Part shown: positions 1 through 5,183 of the stretch, piece after piece
How the letters are laid out: every line of letters starts with the position of its first letter
Numbering within the stretch: the stretch's first letter is position 1
NCBI GenBank assembly: GCA_016763235.1
Contig: JAESUE010000293.1
Span: 1 to 16,373 of the forward strand
Reading direction: 5' to 3'
From: Pseudomonadales bacterium
Lineage (GTDB): Bacteria > Pseudomonadota > Gammaproteobacteria > Pseudomonadales > UBA3067
DNA length: 16,373 nt
The notes under the pieces: generated by a model
Seen by the model: only the letters and a program-made list of their open reading frames with translations
Told to the model about the DNA's origin: nothing
The model's database searches: none
Made by a program: the position numbers and the translations under genes

Positions 1-94
1 AAGCGTAACTCAATGATAAGCTGATTGCGACGAAACAAATAGCCATCATTGAGAGCCCACCTTCATGAATAGTAATAACAAACTTGCGCGCCAT
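1..94 (-). CDS. 5' end of a hydrophobic (membrane) protein, runs off the window
   Basis: The minus-strand frame is open from the window edge to position 154, where an in-frame TAA stops it. ATG at 92-94 gives a protein starting MARKFVITIHEGGLSMMAI; a second possible start is the ATG pair at 44-49. The visible residues are strongly hydrophobic, with segments before and after the HEGGL motif. The context (basic-hydrophobic, then HEGG inside a membrane helix) resembles the N-terminus of M50B-like membrane metallopeptidases, where the motif is HEGGH. Here the last position is Leu (CTC rather than CAC), so either the zinc site is lost or the likeness is accidental. A shorter protein from the internal ATG pair would look like a signal peptide. 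It lies downstream of the ion channel gene on the same strand. Too little is visible for a firm call. Confidence 0.35.
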   Translation of the reverse strand, partial: MARKFVITIHEGGLSMMAICFVAISLSLSYA

Positions 95-240
95 CAACAA
101 CAAAGAATTCAAAAACACGCAAAAAATAGCGACCCCGATTATTGGTGACCCCAATTAATGAGGTAGGATTACCCTGTAATTGCGCATTAGCCCGATATGT
201 TAAAGACGGCATATAAGGCCTTATTGATATGTCGGAAGTA

Positions 241-1038
241 CTAACTTTTCTGAATCAACGCTTTCAACTCTCGAATCTGTTGGTGAAGGTCTTCAATCGT
301 AATTTTTCCTTCTCGTGCATCCCTTTCTTCTCGTTCACGCGTATGCTCTTCTTCCATGACGCTAACAATAATACCGATGACCATATTTAAAAATGCGAAG
401 GTTGTCAGAAAAATAAAACTCAAGAAATATAACCAGCTAAGTGGATGAACTTCCATTGTTTCATACATCACATCTGTCCAATCTTCAAATGTCATTACTC
501 GGAATAAAGTCAGCATTGAAATTGAGATATCTCCCCATAATATGGGGTTGATTGCCGCAAAAATAGTACTTCCGATGGCGGCATAAATGTAGAAAATGAT
601 AAACATTAGCAATACTACATAACCCAGTTGTGGCAGTGCTTTCATCAAAGAATTGATCAATAAACGGAGTTCGGGGATGATAGAGATCATTCGTAACACT
701 CGGAATATTCTGATTAGGCGGCCCACAAGTGCCATTTCACTGCCCTCAATAGGGACTAGGCTTACTATGACGACCAGTGAATCAAAGATATTCCAACCGC
801 TCTTAAAAAAGTTTCTCTTAACTTCTTCGCCAATGAATCGTACTGTGATTTCGAACAAGAAAATCACGGTGATCAAGACATCTAGCCATTTAACGGCTAT
901 TAGTGCCTCTTTTGGCATGTTATAGGTTTTTGCACCCACCATTAATGCCGAGAAGATAATGACCATTACCACAAACAGTTCAAATATTCGGTTACTGCGG
1001 AGGCTTTCAAAGTGTAGTTGCAAAGACGTCTTGTTCAC
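241..1038 (-). CDS. One-domain voltage-gated cation channel (NavBac-type Ion_trans)
   Basis: A 265-residue inner-membrane channel subunit expected to assemble as a homotetramer. Segments in order: S1 about 17-38, S2 50-70, S3 82-97, S4 103-125 with the voltage-sensor arginines R107, R110, R113 and R116 at three-residue spacing, S5 138-162, pore helix 170-182, filter TFEDWTD at 183-189, S6 199-227. The highly charged tail (229-265) should form the coiled coil typical of bacterial sodium channels. Length and topology are normal for NavBac proteins. The filter is not: NaChBac has TLESWAS, whereas here E185, D186 and D189 give three acidic residues, as in channels engineered for calcium selectivity. 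Calcium permeation is therefore an inference. The start is GTG at 1036-1038, with a weak GAGAG ribosome site upstream and a good promoter at 1083-1110. Confidence 0.9.
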   Translation of the reverse strand: MNKTSLQLHFESLRSNRIFELFVVMVIIFSALMVGAKTYNMPKEALIAVKWLDVLITVIFLFEITVRFIGEEVKRNFFKSGWNIFDSLVVIVSLVPIEGSEMALVGRLIRIFRVLRMISIIPELRLLINSLMKALPQLGYVVLLMFIIFYIYAAIGSTIFAAINPILWGDISISMLTLFRVMTFEDWTDVMYETMEVHPLSWLYFLSFIFLTTFAFLNMVIGIIVSVMEEEHTREREERDAREGKITIEDLHQQIRELKALIQKS

Positions 1039-1082
1039 AGTGCGGCTCTCAATGGTCTGATTAGAGTAAAAAACGATCCGCT

Positions 1083-1110
1083 ATTCTAATGATAAGAGGG
1101 TGGTTTTCAA
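1083..1110 (-). promoter_or_regulatory. Sigma-70 promoter for the ion channel gene
   Basis: Read on the minus strand, TTGAAA (1110-1105) and TAGAAT (1088-1083) each match 5 of 6 consensus bases and are separated by 16 bp. The start codon of the channel gene follows 45 bp downstream, giving a leader of roughly 35-40 nt. Confidence 0.55.
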
Positions 1111-1290
1111 GTGAAACGTGGTTATTGCTTTACCTTAAAAAAGGAAAGGATAGCGATTTAATTGGGAAGGTTAAGCGGAATATTGCGTAAAAATTCCGTA
1201 TGGATAGCGGAAATTAGATGTCGTCCTTTAGATGTTTTTCGAATATTTTAATGATTGGCTGGATAGCAGCGAAGAAGTGGGCGGCTCAAT
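1111..1290. other. Intergenic gap between channel promoter and fic remnant
   Basis: No gene is seen. A 6-bp inverted repeat, CGGAAT (1176-1181) and ATTCCG (1193-1198), lies about 95 bp before the fic start and could be an operator, but nothing else supports this. No convincing promoter for fic was found. Confidence 0.3.
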
Positions 1291-2260
1291 ATGACTAAAA
1301 CCTACCAACCACCCTATACCATCACCCCAACTATCATTCGCCTGATCTCCGAGATTAGCGAACAACTGGGGCGCTTATCTGTGTTGGATGATAAGAAAAA
1401 CTTAAGCCTTCGCCGCATTCGTCAGATTCGTACCATTTAAGGCTCATTGGCTATTGAACAATACCCTAAGCGAAGAGCAAATCACCGCGATACTGGAAGG
1501 CAAGCGAGTGATAGCACCTCCTAAGGAAATTCTAGAAGCCCGAGACGCCATTAAAACTTACGAACAACATTTATTAAGCGCCCACCAAGGATTGATGGCA
1601 GGCCTGGTTGACGATGCTGGCCACTACCGTAACGGTAATGTCGGGGTGATGAGTGGCGATGTCGTGGTGCATATGGCGCCCCCGGCCAAGCGCGTAAAAA
1701 AATTGATGGTCGATTTACTAACCTGGCTGAAGGATACCGACCAGAACCCGCTTCTTTCCAGCTCAATCTTTCACTACGAGTTTGAATTTATTCACCCCTT
1801 TGCCGATGGCAATGGCCGCATGGGGCGCTTATGGCAAACCCTGATATTAAGCCAATGGAACCCTCTGCTGGCACAGCTACCGGTGGAAAGCATGGTGCAC
1901 GCACATCAAAGCGAGTATTACCAAGCGATCAATCTGAGTACTAAAAATACCGATTCTGCACCTTTTATCGAATTCATGTTGAACGTGGTTCTAGAGACCA
2001 TAGAAAGCGCTGGGAAGAGCGTCACCCCACAAGTCGAACGATTGATTAAGGCGCTGTATCAAGCTGACAAACCGCTGAATAGAAGTGATCTGCAAACTAG
2101 GTTATCACTCAAAGACCGAGAGTCCTTCCGCGAGCGCTACCTAAAACCTGCACTACAAGCAGGCTTCATAGAAATGACCATCCCCGACAAACCCAACAGC
2201 CGTTTACAGCAATACTGCCTAACAGAACACGGCAGAAAACTGGCCGAAACTGTCACTTAG
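1291..2260 (+). pseudogene. Fic-family AMP-transferase, broken by nonsense codon and frameshift
   Basis: Fic proteins transfer AMP (or related groups) from nucleotides to target proteins. Translation from ATG 1291 gives 49 residues ending RIRTI, then TAA at 1438-1440 where a Fic protein would have Q (CAA to TAA). The next codons read GSLAIEQ, then the frame is lost near 1459-1461 and resumes one base out as NTLSEEQITAILEGKRV. The two lesions bracket the SLAIE inhibitory-helix motif. The downstream part is open to 2260 and holds the catalytic motif HPFADGNGRMGR (His codon at 1793), a conserved FHYEFEF stretch before it, and a winged-helix-like C-terminus from about 2040. Relative to close relatives as I remember them, about a dozen residues seem missing between TYE and LLSAH (near 1560). 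A TTG at 1454 could start a shortened protein without the inhibitory helix. Confidence 0.88.
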
Positions 2261-2334
2261 CCGGAGGCTTGTTTTCATTTGGCCAGCGGGGTGTCGGTCC
2301 CAATGCACTTCGTACCCAATGTGTTTCACGGGGC

Positions 2335-2464
2335 GTAACTATTCAACTCACGTCCAAATTCGCGCATAACGGCGTTAAGAAATGATCATTTATACTTATA
2401 AACTCACATTTCTTGCCTTGTTCTGCTCAAATTTGAACAGTTACAGGATTCGCTGAATAGTTAC
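2335..2464 (+). mobile_element. 130-bp MITE with 11-bp terminal inverted repeats and 8-bp target duplication (copy 1)
   Basis: The element begins GTAACTATTCA (2335-2345) and ends TGAATAGTTAC (2454-2464), a perfect 11-bp inverted repeat. It is flanked by perfect direct repeats CACGGGGC at 2327-2334 and 2465-2472, so the boundaries are exact. It has no coding capacity. GTAA ends together with an 8-bp duplication are what IS66-family transposases make, so mobilisation in trans by an IS66-type element is inferred. It shares most of its length with the inverted copy at 11643-11783, from which it lacks 11 bp near its right end (between two GAAC repeats), and its right third with the fragment at 9462-9508. 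The target is the gap after the fic remnant. Confidence 0.9.
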
Positions 2465-2472
2465 CACGGGGC

Positions 2473-2577
2473 AAGCTTTGGGGCCGGCTCTGCCATATCG
2501 TCTCATAGGATGTTTTCGTTGTTAGCTCGCAGTTTCCCTAAAGAGGCTACTGTTGGTGCAATTATTTGATTCCGGCC
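2473..2577. other. Intergenic, nothing recognised
   Basis: Sequence between the MITE and the minus-strand remnant. No open frame, strong hairpin or promoter was seen. Confidence 0.3.
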
Positions 2578-2774
2578 CTAGGCACCAAATTTTATAACTT
2601 CCTCTAGCGCTTCCTGTGTCCAGTACTCGCAAGGCCTGTAAACAACTCCTTTCTTAACTTCTATCAGCAGTTTACAGTAGAACTACTCCCTGTGATTTCG
2701 ATCTCAATTTCCCTCCCGTACATATCCTGTGCAGAGTGCTTGTCATTACTTGTAAAAAAGAGTGGCTGCGGTAC
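2578..2774 (-). pseudogene. 3' remnant of an unidentified gene, one frameshift
   Basis: Not recognised, but coding-like in two abutting minus-strand frames. From 2774 downward one frame reads VPQPLFFTSNDKHSAQDMYG, then REIEIEITGSSSTVN and a stop (TGA at 2664-2666). Shifting by one base near 2666-2669, the next frame reads LIEVKKGVVYRPCEYWTQ and continues with ALEEVIKFGA to a TAG at 2578-2580. A one-base deletion joins them into about 65 residues, probably the C-terminus of a small protein. Upstream, an in-frame TAA (2775-2777) ends the open stretch and no start or further coding frame is evident. It sits opposite in direction to its neighbours. The alternating acidic/hydrophobic pattern and a conserved-looking PCEYW support a real remnant, but no function is offered. 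Confidence 0.45.
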
Positions 2775-3154
2775 TTATCAGGTGAGAGGGCAGTGACTCG
2801 GGGTTTAGGACGATTTCTGGGGCACTCTGCCTTATTTAGTGGTAAAAATGCGGGGATAGCTAGGGACTGTGGAGTGGGGTATATTTAGACCCAGCAGCAC
2901 AATGTTTGCTTTACTCCCTCCCTTGGCAAAATACTGCTGCATTAAACCTGTATAATTTGGTGCGTAAATCTGGCATCGTTGCACATAGGTCAGGTGCTAC
3001 TTGTTACATTCATTATTGTTATAAGCTAATGTGATTGGCTTATAAGTAGCTAAGCACATTTTCTATCAACCCAGGTTATGCGTTTATTAGTTGAATGCAG
3101 GGGGAGCTATTATTTCGCTTAATAACACGCTAACTTTTCAAGGATTATATTGTA
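2775..3154. other. Upstream gap of the 88-aa gene
   Basis: No gene seen. A TATAAT hexamer at 2951-2956 is present, but the nearest -35-like hexamer (TTGGCA, 2923-2928) is 22 bp away, too far for a normal sigma-70 promoter. The 5' part may include more of the decayed minus-strand gene, but no frame stays open. Confidence 0.3.
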
Positions 3155-3421
3155 ATGCAGAATAAAATAACCGCAGTAGTTGATTACCTGAACGAAGTTA
3201 CAACTCGCTGTACCTATAATGCAGCGGCCAAAGCCTTAGGTATTACACCGCAGGCGCTAAAAAAAGAGCTAGGTGAGCGGAGACCCGAAACCTCTTGGTT
3301 CGTTAGCACCGGAACTGAAGAACCTACAGGCTACACTGACGAAGAAAAGCATCCAGAGCTTTTTCGTACAAAGCGTGTTATTAAATCAGCAGAAGTTTTG
3401 GTGCGGAATCTCGGGCTGTAA
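3155..3421 (+). CDS. Small conserved protein with helix-turn-helix-like N-terminus, function unknown
   Basis: An 88-residue soluble protein. Residues 1-37 (KITAVVDYLNEVTTRCTYNA, then AAKALGITPQALKKELG) read as two helices, a turn and a recognition-like helix, in the manner of short DNA-binding domains. The second half has the motif RRPETSWFVSTGTEEPTGYT followed by HPELF. It resembles a family of small uncharacterised proteins in marine gammaproteobacteria with the same RRPE-x-SW and EPTGY patterns; that likeness is from memory. ATG 3155 is preceded by AAGGA about 11 nt upstream. No signal peptide or membrane segment. It is intact, unlike the genes on either side. A DNA-binding role is inferred only from the helix pattern. 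Confidence 0.65.
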   Translation: MQNKITAVVDYLNEVTTRCTYNAAAKALGITPQALKKELGERRPETSWFVSTGTEEPTGYTDEEKHPELFRTKRVIKSAEVLVRNLGL

Positions 3422-3450
3422 ATAAAGGTGACAAAAAGGGTTAAGACATT

Positions 3451-3514
3451 AATTAATATGTTATTCAGCTAAGGAAGTTTGTAAAAGCTGTAAACAGGTA
3501 AAAACATATTAATT
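3451..3514. repeat. 12-bp inverted repeat pair with 40-bp spacer
   Basis: AATTAATATGTT (3451-3462) and AACATATTAATT (3503-3514) are perfect inverted copies just after the 88-aa gene. CCTGACCC follows at 3520-3527, the complement of the GGGTCAGG core found in the tandem repeats at 7604-7679. This may be the remnant of a mobile or REP-like element; AT-rich chance pairing is also possible. Confidence 0.4.
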
Positions 3515-3582
3515 TATGACCTGACCCTGTCGTTCTTTTAACTGAATGGTTGTGAATTATATTTATCTCTACAGGAGGTGGA

Positions 3583-4513
3583 ATAAATAAGTTCACTGAT
3601 GTGTACCTAAAGGCTAAAGATGCTGTAGAAAAGGAAACGTTTTCGCCATAGTGGAAGGTTTCTTTTGAAAATTTTTCCTTAAACCCTTGTAGGGTCCGAA
3701 TGGACTCGATAGTGCTAACTCCAATGCGCCTGATCTGTTGCGTAAAAATGTTAAAGAAGGCATCCAGTTGGGGAAGACCTCATCGGGTGATGCTATTCTT
3801 AATGCGGCGAAAAACCCTAAAGGCTTAGGTTCTGTAGAGGGAAGAGTGACGACAATAAAAATATTGACTCACTTGTACCTACTACGAAAAAATGTGGTTA
3901 AGACGTGTGGGTTCATTCCGCACCAAAGGCTTACTCCGCGTGAATATTTGCTGAACAAGAAAGAACGTGGGTGAACTCTTCTCTAGGGCTTGCCAAAAAA
4001 CTCTCCGAGCACGCTAAATTTAAGCTTGGCAGTCAAAAAGACTAGTGAAGCTATGATTGAGCGTTGGTTTTTTTATGAAAGTAGTGGTGAAGACGAGCTT
4101 AAAGATGCTCGGGCGAAATTAACCGTAGGTTTCAATAAAATATCTGTTTCTTGCAGTGCCTCATCTCTTGTATTTGCTGATTACCCAGATTGGCGCGCTC
4201 AAAGAAATAAATATTTCGGTGCGGCTTTTCGGGGTGGTGAGGGCGGGAGGGTCCCCCATTGTTTATCTTGAGGGCGCATTTACACGCCTTACTGGAAATA
4301 CGGGAAAGCAGTGGCTCTGCGCCCAGACCTTCATTCATGAACTTTCTCATCATGGTATTAGCACCCAGAATCATTGTTACGACCCTCATGGGCTGAAGCC
4401 TAATAAGGCCAGCTTCCTATATGCTAAGGCTATTCAAAATGCGGATAGTTGGGGATAGTTGGGGATATTTTGCATTGGATTTGGCAGGGTATTCATCTAC
4501 TTCTAACTATTGA
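3583..4513 (+). pseudogene. M35-like (aspzincin) zinc peptidase, multiply broken; effector-like
   Basis: Pieces of one gene of about 310 codons lie in shifting frames. A strong ribosome site AGGAGGTG (3573-3580) precedes ATA at 3583, probably a lost ATG, followed by NKFTDVYLKAKDAVEKETFS and TAG at 3649. A second frame from 3693 reads GPNGLDSANSNAPDLLRKNV and includes NPKGLGSVEGRV before TGA 3972 and TAG 3984. From about 3990 it reads EAMIERWFFYESSGEDELKD and on to YFGAAFRGG near 4240. After a frameshift it continues SPIVYLEGAFTRLTGNTGKQ, then TFIHELSHHG (HELSH at 4336-4350) and NADSWG. A 10-bp tandem duplication at 4444-4463 breaks the frame again; removing one unit restores NADSWGYFALDLAGY and the stop at 4511-4513. 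HExxH plus the NADSWGYF tail fits M35-type bacterial peptidases. The expected Asp ligand after HELSH seems to be Asn (STQN). Confidence 0.7.
4444..4463 (+). repeat. 10-bp tandem duplication that breaks the peptidase frame
   Basis: GATAGTTGGG occurs twice in a row (4444-4453, 4454-4463). The second copy introduces TAG directly after NADSWG; deleting one unit restores an open frame to the TGA at 4511-4513. Confidence 0.85.
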
Positions 4514-4535
4514 TAATAGTTAGAAGTAGATGAAT
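4491..4535. repeat. Perfect 21-bp inverted repeat with 3-base loop over the peptidase stop codon
   Basis: Bases 4491-4511 are the exact reverse complement of 4515-4535, with loop GAT (4512-4514). The left arm encodes the last residues of the peptidase (SSTSNY) and the stop codon falls at the loop. A long AT-rich stem without an immediate run of T suggests an inverted duplication rather than an ordinary terminator, though it could still stop transcription or protect a 3' end. Confidence 0.85.
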
Positions 4536-4561
4536 GAAATATATTTTTAGGGAGTAGAAAT

Positions 4562-4908
4562 ATGGGTGATGAGGGATTAGGCATGCCGATGGGAGAACGT
4601 CTGGGGCCAGATGACGTTTCGCCAGTAACAATGGGTGACACAGGGTTTGAAGTTATACATTGGGGAAGGGCGCGAGGCTTGGATCAAAATGGCGGATATC
4701 TTGCCGCCTATGATGTTTCGAGTGGCAACGAACTGTGGAGCTCAAGGTTTATCCTATTGAGTATGACGAGAAAATGGAAAACGATGTACAGGATGTTTTT
4801 ATTGAAAGTTTATTAGAAGGTGCCGAGAGAGTAACGATAGAAATTATTGATGAGGAAAATAGGCGCTACGTCATCGATATTAAAATGCGAACAGTGAAGA
4901 AAAATTAA
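4562..4908 (+). pseudogene. Small protein, likely partner (immunity-like) of the M35 peptidase, one frameshift
   Basis: ATG 4562 is preceded by AGGGAG at 7-nt spacing. The first frame encodes MGDEGLGMPMGERLGPDDVS, then VIHWGRARGLDQNGGYLAAY and DVSSGNELW. At 4737-4739 one G appears lost (TGGGAG to TGGAG); the next frame continues ELKVYPIEYDEKMENDVQDV, then FIESLLEGAERVTIEIIDEE and ends KMRTVKKN at TAA 4906-4908. Restored, it is about 115 residues, acidic, soluble, with no signal peptide. The GGYLAAYDVSSGNELW stretch looks like one blade of a PQQ/BamB-type propeller, but a single blade only. I remember similar short proteins beside M35-like peptidases; a protective role is inferred from position and size, not shown. 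Read as it stands, the gene would give an 84-residue product with a wrong C-terminus. Confidence 0.65.
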
Positions 4909-5183
4909 AATTATTTGTCATTAGGGTTTCATGAGAAGCTTGCTAAAAAATCTTCATTCGGCTCAAAGCCAGAATTTTTAAAAAAAGAAAAAGGGGGCAA
5001 GATTTGTATGTGGCCTTACCCTAAAAAACGAACCCTCAAATGAGGGTGTAAAATAAACTGTGTAACCCCATGCTCTAAAATCAAGTGCACCAGCTTATAC
5101 TAGAATTCAATGTACCTATTAGCGTGACTAAGCCTATACTGCCCTTTTACATTTAATCAACTAGGCTCGGGAGGGCAGTTACC
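4909..5183. other. Gap before katG
   Basis: No gene seen. It contains a short hairpin GGCT-CAA-AGCC (4960-4970) followed by AATTTTT, a weak terminator candidate for the preceding gene, and the minus-strand terminator at 5023-5047. TATACT at 5135-5140 could be the -10 box of katG but lacks a recognisable -35. No OxyR-type operator could be made out. Confidence 0.3.
5023..5047 (-). terminator. Rho-independent terminator shape on the minus strand
   Basis: ACCCTC (5032-5037) and GAGGGT (5042-5047) form a 6-bp stem with a 4-base loop. On the minus strand it is followed after three bases by six T (complement of A at 5023-5028). No minus-strand gene lies to its right before 9642, so it either stops antisense transcription from katG or is a relic. 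Confidence 0.45.

Noticed and set aside
653..925. Plus-strand open frame inside the ion channel gene
   Set aside because: Antisense to a well-supported channel gene, with no protein-like pattern.
2923..2956. Promoter TTGGCA / TATAAT for the 88-aa gene
   Set aside because: The spacer is 22 bp and the start codon is about 200 bp away; the TATAAT match alone is not enough.
4960..4980. Terminator after the immunity-like gene
   Set aside because: The stem is only 4 bp; too weak to list as a feature on its own.
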